Shown here: in pieces, positions 1 through 8,935 of the stretch
Numbering within the stretch: the stretch's first letter is position 1
Layout: every line of letters starts with the position of its first letter
NCBI GenBank assembly: GCA_000969725.1
Contig: JXSR01S027517.1
From: Ophiothrix spiculata
Taxonomy: Eukaryota; Echinodermata; Ophiuroidea; Amphilepidida; Ophiotrichidae
DNA: 45,496 nt
Strand: one strand, 5' to 3'
Made by a program: the position numbers and the translations under genes
The notes under the pieces: generated by a model
Databases searched by the model: none
What the model was told of the DNA's origin: nothing
Seen by the model: the letters and a program-made list of their open reading frames with translations, nothing else

Positions 1-119
1 GTTATGGTTCGGTGACAACTTCTATCAAAAATAAAGACATTTGTCATGATTTTAATGATTTCTTGAAACAGCTCCACCTTATTTGATATACCTATTCGTG
101 ACTTAGGTCCATCAGAAAC

Positions 120-310
120 AATAAATATATTTATCTCAGTTATACATTTAACTCCCTGACAACCTTTGATGGACCATAACTTAAATCAAGTGAAGTTCAT
201 TGAGGTTTCATTTTAATCCTTAAAACATGGTCTTTGCAAATATTTGAAAAATTGAAAATGGTAAGAGGCTGCAGTTATGGCTGTTTTTGGATGGACTTTC
301 ACATATCTTA
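120..310 (+). repeat. Dispersed repeat, copy 1
   Basis: This segment is clearly similar to 37386-37570 on the same strand. Shared blocks include 'cctgacaacctttgatgg' (there 'cctgacaacctttaacag'), 'gtgaagttcatt' and 'catggtctttgcaaat'. A short inverted match to the 'catggtctttgcaaa' part lies near 25020-25040. No terminal repeats or coding potential are visible, so the class is unknown. It lies just upstream of the exon-like block at 331. Confidence 0.7.
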
Positions 311-330
311 CAATACTTGGCCTTTAACAG

Positions 331-545
331 ACTTGCACCGTACACTTGGGTTCAACGGAGGAATAAACAGGGGGAGTAAAATGCACTTCCACAATCCCTG
401 AGTGAGCAGATGAGGCAATATAAGTTTTGGATAGTATGGCTAACAGGCAGATACTAAAGTTTTTAGACTGATTTGTGCACTTGCTATTTAAATTACTTAT
501 TGTACAATCAAAATGATTAAATTATCAATAAAACTTGAACTTATC
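331..545 (+). CDS. Possible terminal exon and 3'UTR with poly(A) signal
   Basis: An acceptor-like sequence 'cctttaacag' ends at 330. In the frame that starts after one carried-over base (332), 15 codons read LAPYTWVQRRNKQGE and end at TAA 377-379. The codons are richer in GC than the flanks. About 150 bases of AT-rich sequence follow, then AATAAA at 528-533, as at a 3' end. The block lies just outside the dispersed repeat at 120-310. I do not recognise the peptide family. Sixteen codons can arise by chance, so this is a weak prediction of the last exon of a gene entering from the left. Confidence 0.3.
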
Positions 546-1280
546 AAAATGCAACCTATATTACTTGATATATATAGAGGAAATAAAGAAACAAATGAAA
601 GCATTTTGCTCAAACTGAATGGCACATCTTAACAGGTGTTAGTTATGAGATCAAGGAAACATTGATTTTCTTCAACTTAATGTCAATTAATTTTTAAGAA
701 CTCGCTCTCTGACACAATCTAGCCAAAGTTATGCATATTGACTTTAATCTGTTATACAATCATCTCACCATTGTGACAGTACTTATTTTCTAGCTTTTGA
801 ATTATATCTTCTGAGCCCTCTTTGCGGTCTGAAAATGCACTCTTAGTATTATATCAATACTAGACTGTATCCAGTATTACCAACAAATATTGTAACATTT
901 CTTGCCTTAAGGCTGGATTATGTCTTGTTTTTTGACTTACATTTAACGTGTGGTTCTACATGATTGTGTAATGTGTTACATGACTTTTAAACACAACTCA
1001 GAAACTTGGAAAAATGTATTTAGTTGCAACGAAACATTGAGTAAAAATGTAGTAAAACAGCCTTTTATCTGGGAAAAAAATTTGTTTGCAATAATATATA
1101 GAAAAAAAAACCCAATATATTTAGTCAACAGTAGCGACCCTACAGAGGCATGCAAAATGGTTGATTTTCATTGATCATTTATATCAATAAATTGTGCTTG
1201 TCATGTCTATGACAACGCATAGAAATACATACAACAAATCAAGACAATCCTGGACGAATAAATTGGAATGCTTTAGGCTA
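546..1280. other. Stretch with no recognisable feature
   Basis: AT-rich sequence. One ATG-started frame of 74 codons (950-1174) has AT-driven composition (Asn, Lys, Phe, Ile) and no protein-like conservation signal that I can see. It is probably intronic or intergenic. Confidence 0.5.
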
Positions 1281-1513
1281 GGCGCTGGAGCACAACATTA
1301 GACCACAACTTTGTGGGGCTGGCCACAGCCTTGATTTTCCATGATGGCAACCGTAGGCTTGATTATACACCTAAATAATTTCAAAATATGTAATGAATAT
1401 TTTACAATAATCTTAAGGTGAAAAGTCAAGTCTGCAGTTGCTATGTTAGAAAATCAAGGCTGTGGCAAGCTCGTGATCCGCACAAAGTTTTGGCCTAATT
1501 GTGCTCCAACGCC
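1281..1513. mobile_element. MITE with about 60-bp terminal inverted repeats
   Basis: The left end 'ggcgctggagcacaa' is the inverse of the right end 'ttgtgctccaacgcc'. The inverted match continues inward through 'ccacagccttgattttc' (to 1339), mirrored by 'gaaaatcaaggctgtgg' (from 1449). The middle of about 110 bp is unrelated AT-rich sequence with no transposase. Target duplications are not clear, so the superfamily is not assigned. Confidence 0.75.
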
Positions 1514-1799
1514 TTAGGGTTTTAATGGTACAATGTTCCCATTTTAGAATACAACATACAACATATATTTCAGTCACAGCTTAAATTGTAAAATCATACA
1601 TTTTCACAAAATCTTATCAAATTTTGCCTAATCTTTCTCATTTGAGCTTAACACACCAAGGTGTAATATGAGCATATAAAATCATATATTGGACAATGTG
1701 TTTCATGTAATCACAGGACTTTACACAATCCTTCAACATCATAGCTAGTTGCAAAAACAAATCAATCCAACTCATCCTAATAGCCTCATGAAGTGATTT

Positions 1800-2035
1800 A
1801 TTAAATTTACAAAGTCTATTAAGTTAACATTGACAGAACATCATCCTAATTCTCTAGATGCATTACATTTCAGAATGTAAGACACATAAATCTGTGAAGT
1901 GTAATAGACACTTCTTTGCTTATATTTAAATTATAAGATCAGTCAACTTGATTTGTGTGGTTTGAATCCCTGTGGGAACTTCTTGGGATTGCGCAGGAAA
2001 GTCACCTGTCAACATTGAGTTTCATTTGACAAACA
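1800..2035 (-). repeat. Dispersed repeat, inverted relative to 43955-44140
   Basis: Read on the minus strand, this matches 43955-44140. Shared blocks include 'ctcaatgttgacaggtgact', 'gttcccacagg', 'acacaaatcaagt', 'gtgtctatta' and 'ggatgatgttctg'. Similarity is patchy, so the copies are old. There are no terminal repeats or coding potential. The class is unknown. Confidence 0.65.
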
Positions 2036-2203
2036 ATTATGAGAACTGTTCTGCGAAAGTGAGCTCAAAGTTGCAAGCAATGATTTTGTATCAACTACTT
2101 TTGAAGTTAAAAAAGGAGTGACGTTGGCATTTATTATATTTTAATGTAAATCATTTAGGTATTCAAACATGCTGCAGCGTGTTCATCACAAATCAACAAT
2201 GAT

Positions 2204-2453
2204 AGTACTACTACTAAACAGGTTTTTTTAAAACACCTTACGTAGAAACCATAAGGCGCTGTACAATATAAAAATGTTAATTAATAACAGCATGTAGATA
2301 AAGACAATATCCATGGAATAAAAATGCAATGGCAAGCGATAAAACAGTTATGTTAATTCTAAGTCAAAGAGATGTGATTTGAGAGTGCGTTTGAAAGCGC
2401 TGATGTATTTAATAGATCGCAGGGATCTCGGCAGTATGTTCCATTCCAGCAGT
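2204..2453 (-). mobile_element. 5'-truncated non-LTR retrotransposon (LINE) 3' end
   Basis: A 250-bp insertion on the minus strand. It ends (left side on the plus strand) in a TAG-type trinucleotide tail, seen here as 'agtactactacta'. It is flanked by the 5-bp duplication ATGAT at 2199-2203 and 2454-2458. Removing it restores the composite-element sequence known from the other copies ('caatgattcatcc' compared with 'caacgatgcatcc'). The 3'UTR carries 'ttgtacagcgccttatgg', typical of CR1/L2-like invertebrate LINE ends. Short length, simple tail and target duplication fit target-primed reverse transcription. The family is inferred. Confidence 0.8.
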
Positions 2454-2458
2454 ATGAT
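2348..2458 (-). pseudogene. LINE ORF2 (reverse transcriptase protein) C-terminal remnant
   Basis: Minus-strand reading from about 2458 to TAA at 2348-2350 gives a peptide containing WNILPRSLRSI, then SAFKRTLKSHLFD. This matches the pattern WN.LP..LR......FK..LK.HLF that ends many CR1/Jockey-group ORF2 proteins. Only the last 35 or so residues are present. The endonuclease and reverse transcriptase domains are absent, so it is non-functional. The first codons come from flanking sequence, since the insert boundary is at 2453. The assignment rests on the motif and on the LINE-like tail. Confidence 0.75.
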
Positions 2459-2733
2459 TCATCCATGCATCTGCGTATTCAGTAGAATCTGAAGCAAATG
2501 CTACTTTTTAATATTTTTTGCTTTGTCATTATCAACTATTTCCAAGCACCAAGCTGTTCACATAATCTAAGTCCTTGACGCGTGTTAACAGTGCGCCTAC
2601 TTATGTGTTCTGCGTTAACGCACTTCTATGAATTCTTCTTATTTGAATATCAACTGTGGGTTCATCACAAATCAATAAGGGTACGCTCCTGTAGTGTATA
2701 CATGTATAAGGAGATAACGATGAGTTGTTTAAG

Positions 2734-3300
2734 TCTCCATATCCTTTCTCTAAGTTTTGGTGGTTAAAAACACTTGGGAAAATCCTTGTTATTATAATGC
2801 TGCATCTTTATATTTGAATTTCTGCCTTAACCATTTTTCAATAAACTGTCTTGGATTATAATATACGGCATATTGAAAGCTGATTTCAAAGAAAATAATT
2901 AACTGGAATGGACTTATTAAGTTACACAATTATAATATCATTGTAATAGACAGTTCCCACTCATTATTATAATCTACCTGAACTAGCGAGATATTGTTAG
3001 ATGTAGGATAACATTTTCACCAAAAAGACAAAATTCACCTCTTACCTTTTTATGCAAATCATAAAATTTAGTTCTACTGGATGACATAAAATATAAATGT
3101 ATTGAATAAAACATTGTCATGAAACAAAATAACCATGGCCTTTACAATCATGATAAGTAACCTTAATACTACCTGGCCTTGTCACTTATCAAAACTGTCA
3201 TTACTCAGTGACAGTTTCTTGTACAGAGATCTAGAATGTATAATACGCTTTTGAAACTGTCATTATGTAGTGACATGTACATATTTTGTTTCACAGAAAA
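2734..3300. other. Stretch with no recognisable feature
   Basis: AT-rich sequence with a short run of CAGTGACAGTTTC-like repeats ('aaactgtcattactcagtgacagttt' region near 3190-3220, repeated in part at 3255-3275). A 31-nt minus-strand block with splice-like borders (3046-3076) is discussed under findings. Nothing firm. Confidence 0.45.
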
Positions 3301-3304
3301 CTAA

Positions 3305-3545
3305 GGGCCCGTTCACAAACAATTGTGGGAACATTCCCCCACCCCTTTTTTTTCGACCCCAGACAATTTAATGAACCCCCTTTTTGTGACAAAATTAATG
3401 GTCAACCCCATAGAAAAGTATATAAACTTTTTACCGGAAAATTTGTGGTAATTTTTTAAAGACCCCCCTTATGAGGGTGAAAAATTGTAAGGCCCCACCC
3501 CATTTTGCATCTGGGCCCCTCTAACAAGTGTTTGTTAACAGTCCC
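3305..3545. mobile_element. PIF/Harbinger-like MITE with TAA duplication
   Basis: The left end GGGCCCGTTCACAAACA and the inverse of the right end GGGACTGTTAACAAACA match. Trinucleotides TAA flank the element (3302-3304 and 3546-3548). A GGGC/GGGA terminus with a 3-bp TWA duplication is typical of PIF/Harbinger elements. The 241-bp interior is C-run-rich on this strand ('gaccccccttatgagggtg') and encodes nothing. Confidence 0.75.
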
Positions 3546-3548
3546 TAA

Positions 3549-4255
3549 AATAGAATGACACAACATCATGGTTTGGATACTTTGGATTTGGATACTAAGG
3601 CGATTTGGATAAGGCAAAAAAAACCCATCAAGTTTGTTTCCTGTAGGTGGTCAAAAAACCTAAATGCGAAATGCGTTTTTTTATTTTATTTTGTTTTCAT
3701 TTTTTGTATTGTTTCAAGAGGTGGATTAGAAGGTAAATTTTGATTGAAAATCCGCATGGGTGATGATTTTTTCAGTAAGAAACCTGTCCGGTTTCATGTT
3801 TTTGTTGAAAAGAAAACACTTCTTTAGTAAAAATGTTGCAATTTTCCCTGTTTTTTTTATCAAATTGGCTTTTTTGATTTTCATTTTCTAAAATATCAAA
3901 TAAAAAAATGAAATGCACACGGCACACGGGAAACAAACTTGTTTTTGTTTTTGCATAATGCCATTGCCATAATTAATCATTTGTTCATCAAGATCCCATT
4001 TTATATAATCTTAAAGTTATACATTTTGTCATAACATTCAAAATTTAACAAGATTATCAGAATCAATAAATTTTTTCAGAGTAAAGATACTCTGTGGTAA
4101 AGATTTGTGTTGTTTGCTGAGCTGAATCAGCAGAACTTGTTAACAACCAGGCATACTTGGTATATATCAAGTTGGATTTGGTATGGTTTCATCATAGATT
4201 AATGAAAGTCCAGATAGGAAACTTGTCTATTTGCACCCTAAAAATCCGGCTAAGT
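3549..4255. other. AT-rich stretch with T-rich low complexity
   Basis: Long T runs ('tttttttatcaaattggctt' area, 3680-3900) and a 62-codon chance frame (3555-3743). No terminal repeats or exon signals are visible. Confidence 0.45.
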
Positions 4256-4450
4256 TAGGGGATTGCGCCACGCGGGCGTCATGCCTAGACCGACGCTGCG
4301 CGAGTGCGTAGTGACTCCGCTGTGCGTTGTGTGTCGCGCTACTATTTCTTGACTACAACGCAATGCGTATCTTACATTTTGCCGCCAAATTGTGCTAAGC
4401 AAAGAACAACGCTTGATTGGCTCGACAGCCGCATTCTCGGTCAAATTACC
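4256..4450. promoter_or_regulatory. CpG-rich island-like segment with CCAAT-type box
   Basis: A sharp local rise in GC and CpG ('gcgccacgcgggcgtcat', 'gacgctgcgcgagtgcg') sits inside AT-rich DNA. An inverted CCAAT box ('gattggct') lies near 4415. It is 1.2 kb upstream of the exon-like block at 5668, so it could be a promoter. It could equally be an unrecognised GC-rich element, since other GC peaks here belong to repeats. No TATA box or TSS motif is identifiable. Confidence 0.25.
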
Positions 4451-4489
4451 ATTTAGTTGCCAGAGTACGGTTTCATGTGTTTTAAAGTA

Positions 4490-4990
4490 AATCTTGACAA
4501 GCTATATCTTTACATAAAGAGTGGGCAAAAGGCTTCATATCTGATATAAAAATACTCCTACAAGTTTCTCCTATTTAAGCATGTTTTCATTGTCAAGTTA
4601 CAATACATTTCACTGAAAATATAACATTAAAAAATAACTTGCATGACTTTTGAGACACCTAGAGATAGGAACAGATTTGGAACATAAAGGTTTTCTTGTC
4701 CTTACAAGCAGACTTCGATGTCATCATCATGATGAAGATTTCAGACATCTAGAGATTACCTGATACAGTCATTACAATACAGGTTGATTTTATGTATGTA
4801 CCTGTATGTACCAGGCATATTGTGTAACTTATTATCACACTTTTTTTGTATGAGTTGTATTCTTTTGCTCCAAGGAAAATTGAATGTTGTGCATTGAAAA
4901 TATTAAATGTCAACCATGAAGTGATCAAACTGGCCATAACTTCTTAAATGCTGACAAAACTACAAACTTCAAAAAAAGTTAAATTGGAAT
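4490..4990 (-). repeat. Dispersed repeat R1, minus-strand copy
   Basis: Read on the minus strand, this matches 30130-31340, 31435-31740 and 37690-38250. Landmarks in order: 'ggccagtttgatc', 'ttggagcaaaagaatacaac', 'gttacacaatatgcctggta', 'caggtaatctctagatgtct', 'tcatgatgatgacatcgaag' and 'cttgtaaggacaagaaaacc'. It is uninterrupted, so it shows the empty sites of two insertions present in the 30-31 kb copy. It has no coding potential or terminal repeats; the class is unknown. Confidence 0.8.
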
Positions 4991-5136
4991 AATTTGATGT
5001 GAAACCAATAAATAAGGTACTTTTTGATAAGGGTAGAATTGTAATATCCTCATGATAGTATTCTCATGTGTCAACAATGCAATTATAGATTTTTTTGAAT
5101 CGACTAATTTTTTCTGGTAATGAAGACATCTTATCG

Positions 5137-5486
5137 AAAGGTACCTTAAGGTCGTCATAGTAAATTACGAGATACGGGCCATTGGAGCTGAGCTTAGTCA
5201 AAAATCATGTCCAAGGTCGAAAATGTTACCTTTTGAAGTGTATTCTGTCATATTAATTGGGTTCCAACATCCAAAACATAAGAAAAATGTTTTTAAAACC
5301 GAGATAAAAATCATTTCTCCATTCAACTTTTACTCGATAGAGAAACTTTAAACTTGATTTCTTCAGAACTATGGATTTCTGAATCAGCCTGATGCCTTTT
5401 ACCAATTTAAACGTAACTTTACAATTAAACATCCAATAACTAAAAGCAAGGTGTCATTTTTATTGTAGGACTCTTAAGGTACCTTT
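5137..5486. mobile_element. MITE with AAAGGTACCTTAAG termini
   Basis: The 14-bp end 'aaaggtaccttaag' (5137-5150) is exactly inverted at 5473-5486 ('cttaaggtaccttt'). Each end also contains the palindrome AAGGTACCTT. The 350-bp span has no open frame. The target duplication is unclear. The short termini leave some doubt. Confidence 0.6.
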
Positions 5487-5667
5487 GGATATGAAGGGTC
5501 ATGTATATTGTTTGTACCAACAATTAAGATATCTTTATTATTATTACAATATAATGTATAAAGAGACTTTAAAATCCACCATGAGGTGCAAGTAATTTAA
5601 AGGAATTTCCTAGGGTTTTTCACAATTTTATTTATAATGTGACATGTTTAAATCATATTTACACCAG

Positions 5668-5919
5668 GAGCTACTGGATGTAGGTGCCTCCCAGGAAATC
5701 TATCTGTCACATAAAGCACATAGAAATCACCTGCAAGATATCCTTAGACAAGTGAGTACAATGTCTATATTAACTGATCTCTCAGCCTCTAAATCTTTAC
5801 ATGTATGCCATCGGAATACCTCTTTTCCTCTTATGATGCAGGAATGTGCATTAACCCCTTCATTGCTGTTGTCACCAATAGGTAGTGCACAGAATATACA
5901 GCTTTATAGACCACTGTGA
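5668..5919 (+). CDS. Exon-like block, unidentified protein
   Basis: An acceptor-like 'catatttacaccag' precedes 5668. An 84-nt, 28-codon block reading ELLDVGASQEIYLSHKAHRN and then HLQDILRQ runs to 5751 and meets a good donor 'gtgagtaca'. It is helix-forming and charged, and much richer in GC than its surroundings. A pyrimidine-rich acceptor 'cctcttatgatgcag' ends at 5841, and from 5842 the same frame reads ECALTPSLLLSPIG and on to TGA at 5917-5919. The 90-nt interval is itself open, so splicing is not required by the frame. I do not recognise the family. The first block is the most exon-like sequence in the window; the second is doubtful. Confidence 0.4.
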   Translation, partial: ELLDVGASQEIYLSHKAHRNHLQDILRQVSTMSILTDLSASKSLHVCHRNTSFPLMMQECALTPSLLLSPIGSAQNIQLYRPL

Positions 5920-6039
5920 ATGAGCTATATTGCAACATTGCAATACATGTATAGCAGAATATAGGCCAATGGTTTGGTATCATATAAAAGGTTCACAAAT
6001 GTTTTAACAGGGGGGGTCATAGGGGCTCTACAACAGGTT

Positions 6040-6190
6040 TTTATGCATAGCATCAGCATCCCTTGTTCCTTTTGAAAATTCCTTTCTTGCAAATGTATAC
6101 TTTTATTAACTTTAAGCACTTTGTTAAAAAGTTATGGTACAAAATAATTTTGCACAAATGTAAAATTGAGTAATGTATTGTTCCCTTAAA
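6040..6190 (+). repeat. Dispersed repeat shared with 18930-19065
   Basis: Shared blocks with 18930-19065, same strand: 'aattcctttctt/gcaaatgtatactt', 'aagcactttgtt', 'aaaagttatg' and 'aaattgagtaa'. The family also has a slightly C/G-rich border in both copies. No ends are defined and the class is unknown. Confidence 0.65.
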
Positions 6191-6224
6191 ATACCTTTTA
6201 AAAATTCACTAAGCATTTTATGAA

Positions 6225-6840
6225 TTCACATACTCTGAGTATTTACCCAGTCTTTCAGTTCACATATTTTATTATTTTGTACATCTCAGGTTGTGAAAAT
6301 TAGGTTGAAGTAACTAGTAAGCTTAATGTTGAGTGTTGTATGTTTTCATGTGAGGATGGCAGACTTAATTCTATCAGAAATTCATTAAACTTGTATACCC
6401 TGGAGCCATTTTACAAATAATTTCCTTTTACATGTTTTAGATGCATGAACATCTGTAACTTTATTGCATGGTTATTAAGAGTATTATAGATTGGTAGAGA
6501 ATTCATCAAGTTCACTCAGGACCATCAAGGTTTCAAGTGATACTGAGTGTTATATGTTTCATGTGGATGGCAGAATTAATTTAATCAACCATTCATTATT
6601 TGTGTACACCCTGGAGCAAATAATGTGTTTTTGGATGCATAAACATCTGAAACATGTTCACATATATAGTGTATTCTGCTATGTACAGATTTGGTTTTAA
6701 ATTGAATTATAGATGGGTAGAGAATTTACCAAGTTTGCTCAAGATCATGCAGGTAATCGGATGATTGCCAAATAAAGGGGCTTTAGAACAATGTGTCGCT
6801 TTTCATACCATGCAACCCTGTTTTTACCATTCAAAATTGC
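6225..6840 (-). repeat. Dispersed repeat R2, two tandem minus-strand copies
   Basis: Two copies side by side (about 6225-6500 and 6500-6840) share 'tggatggcagaattaat', 'taccctggagc', 'gatgcataaacatct' and 'atagattggtagagaatt'. Inverted relatives are at 26340-26830, 27590-27730 and 32490-32960. The 69-codon frame at 6491-6700 lies inside and is not a gene. The class is unknown. Confidence 0.75.
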
Positions 6841-7000
6841 CGCTCCGCAATTACCCTAATTTTTGCAAGATTAATAGTTTTGATAATTAAAATAACAACC
6901 CTGTCAACCTTGACAGTTATTTGACCTGCAGTGCTAAATTGCATTCTATTCACATGAAGGAAAGTACTGCATTGTAGTCAATAGGTTGCACTGTTCTTAT

Positions 7001-7162
7001 AGCTTGGTCACAATAATCGTACGAACAGCTTACAAGCATTGTTTAGTCCATTTAATAGGACCATGCGACACCCTCGCTGCTAGCTTTACTCACTGCTTGT
7101 GGTCCTTTTAAACGGCCTAAACATTGCTTGTAAGCTGCTCGTACGATTATTGTGACCAAGCT
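7001..7162. mobile_element. Hairpin MITE with about 45-bp inverted arms
   Basis: 'agcttggtcacaataatcgt' at the left is matched by the inverse of 'acgattattgtgaccaagct' at the right. The match continues inward through 'cttacaagcattgtttag' and 'ctaaacattgcttgtaag'. The loop carries 'ctcgctgctagctttactc'. The 162-bp element would fold into a long stem. A diverged relative is at 26862-27073. Confidence 0.8.
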
Positions 7163-7239
7163 CTTAATAAGACCAATGTTTTAATCAACAGATAGTGACC
7201 TTGTGATTGTTATGACTTTATTTAAAGACCGGATACCAT

Positions 7240-7440
7240 GGTCACATAACCTTGCGGCGAGGTAACAATGTGTTTATGGCGTCAATTCAACGGACACTGA
7301 TTGGTTATTGGCCGATGACCAAACAGTGTCTGAGTGGTCATTGGCCGGTGTACGTGAGCCGTAGAGATGCCGGAAGCATGCCACAAGAATTTAATTCCGA
7401 GTTAAAACCTTTAAAACATCATTTAAGTACAATTTGAGTA
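7240..7440 (+). other. GC-rich block with CCAAT-like motifs
   Basis: Locally GC-rich, with two GATTGG/CATTGGCC-type motifs ('gattggttattggccgatg' and 'tggtcattggccggtg') that form partial repeats of each other. A 61-codon frame (7252-7437) overlaps but has no recognisable domain. It could be a small regulatory region or a degraded repeat. AT-rich 'gtac' repeats follow at 7418-7530. Confidence 0.25.
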
Positions 7441-7551
7441 CATTTATAGTACACAAATTTGAACTATATTTGTACTAAAACTGTACTATAATTGTGTTCC
7501 AAATGTGCATCTTAGGAATGTTGTACTAGAATTGTACTCAATTTTTTCCAG

Positions 7552-7695
7552 GGTGATGTCTTCAGTAATGGTCCCACCCGACCGGTGACCGACCTGGCAT
7601 TGCAAGCATTCACCGGTGTCATACCGGTGTTGCGGCTTCCTGCGGCTTTTGTGATCGTAGCATTACAGGATGCCTTTCATGGCCCATGCACCTGA
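7552..7695 (+). CDS. GC-rich open block preceded by a splice acceptor, unidentified
   Basis: A strong pyrimidine tract and acceptor 'caattttttccag' end at 7551. The frame starting at 7552 is open for 47 codons and reads GDVFSNGPTRPVTDLALQAF, then TGVIPVLRLPAAFVIVALQD, and ends at TGA 7693-7695. GC is far above that of the neighbours. The block contains three ACCGGTG motifs, so a repeat-derived origin is possible. There is no ATG and no known domain. It could be a terminal exon of a gene containing the block at 5668; this is inference. Confidence 0.25.
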   Translation, partial: GDVFSNGPTRPVTDLALQAFTGVIPVLRLPAAFVIVALQDAFHGPCT

Positions 7696-7782
7696 ATAGT
7701 CTTGTGTTCATATAGGAAGAGATTTGTTGTTGAAGAGATATTTGTTCAATTAGGTACACTCACTGCGTGAGAAAAATAATTC

Positions 7783-7965
7783 TCAGCCATTACAAGACTG
7801 CTCACATAGAAATTATCTTGAGGAGGACATGTTATGCCCTATCAGTCACTGTAACTAAATTCAAGTACAACGTACACTGCCATGAGTTAAATAGTCATGA
7901 AATTAACAAGATAATTTGAACGGTTTGAGTTAGGTTACCATTGGCAATGCAAGATATTCTCCACA
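7783..7965 (+). repeat. Dispersed repeat shared with 23578-23745 (inverted)
   Basis: Shared landmarks with the minus strand of 23578-23745: 'gctcacatagaaa', 'tgccctatcagtcactgtaa', 'tgccatgagttaaatagtca' and 'gaaattaacaag.taatttgaacggtt'. Over the matched part the similarity is high, so the dispersal is relatively recent. No terminal inverted repeats were found. Confidence 0.75.
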
Positions 7966-8086
7966 GTGAAAGGGGTAGCTATGACTTTGTGCATTTGAAA
8001 ATGTTTGTCTTCCAAAGCATGTTGAATAACAGACTATGAAGTTCACTCTAAGCTCATTTGATGTTCAAAGAAATCACCCACCTGGT

Positions 8087-8900
8087 TGTTAGGTGAACTT
8101 GAATTATCATTATTGTTTTGTTGATTAATCAATTATTTCATTTGGAAACTTTAATTATTGAGATGTTTGATTGCTACAGAAAGGTGTGTTTTTTCCTGAC
8201 AGAATGATATTTTGCAATTTTATGGTGATTTTAAATTTGGTAAAAAAAGGCAATTGATTGCATGAACCAATCAGATGATGGGAATTTCCATAATCAGATA
8301 ATTAATGTTGGCACTTTAATTACTTTGAGAATTCCAAATTGCTATAAAAGGTGTTTGTGTTTATCTTACATTATAACTGGACAATTTTACCAGTCTCGGG
8401 TAGAAGTTAGATTGACTCTATAGGAGGTGGATGAATAACAATTATTTGTTGTATAGAGTTATACTGATGAATGGAGAAAATACTTTGTCTTTGAAGTTGG
8501 CGATACTATATTGGAGATCAATTTGGAGTTGGCGATATTGGAGAATAAATGACAGCCTGTGTGTTATATTTATCATCCAAGTGGAAGACTCACATACAGT
8601 GTAAAGTTTTACAAAACCCAGAAGAGTTCCACCTTTATTGCTGGTCTATTGTGTTGAAATCGCCATTTGATTTTCGTGTGGAACATTTTGGATAGATATT
8701 TTATGCCACCTGGATTTTGGGGATTGATTTGCAGCAAGCTTATATTCAAGATCTTTGTGCTTCAGAAACTGAACAAATTCAGACTATAATATAACTCAGT
8801 TTATATACTTAGGAAATATCCTTTGATCACATGGATTCTGCAGAGGATTATATGAATATGTTTTTGGCCTCGTGTCAATTTTAAATCCTTAACCATAACA
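8087..8900 (+). mobile_element. Probable solo LTR, copy 1
   Basis: It begins TGTTAGGTGAAC and ends CCATAACA, the TG...CA inverted termini of an LTR. It matches the element at 38990-40088 in order: 'gttgattaat', 'gggaatttccataat', the core-promoter region, 'gaaatcgccatttgattt' and 'ttttggcct'. A TATA box ('gctataaaagg') at about 8341-8351 lies in the middle, followed by 'tgtttgtgtttatcttaca', as expected for a U3/R boundary. No gag-pol lies beside it. A clear target duplication is not visible at this copy. Confidence 0.65.
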
Positions 8901-8935
8901 CTATGTATATGGAATTAAGCTGGAACATTCATTAA

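Larger units (their letters stand above)
2157..2733. mobile_element. Composite palindromic element, copy (a), interrupted by a LINE tail
   Basis: This is a decayed member of the family also seen at 11744-12723 and 41780-42314. It opens with 'aggtattcaaacatgctgc', keeps part of the palindromic module ('ccatgcatctgcgtatt'), then joins the second module at 'cagtagaatct'. It runs through 'ttgaatatcaactgtggg' and ends with 'gagttgtttaag' at 2733. The palindrome's right half is deleted. A LINE fragment at 2204-2453 is nested inside it. No protein is encoded. Confidence 0.75.

Noticed and set aside
1957-1975. 'ggtttgaatccctg', like a tRNA or SINE B box
   Set aside because: No A box at a suitable distance and no cloverleaf. 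The diverged copy at 43955-44140 does not conserve it.
5752-5841. Continuous 91-codon reading through 5644-5919
   Set aside because: As a single-exon gene it lacks context. The middle 90 nt lose GC and look intronic, so I kept it as exon-like blocks with low confidence.
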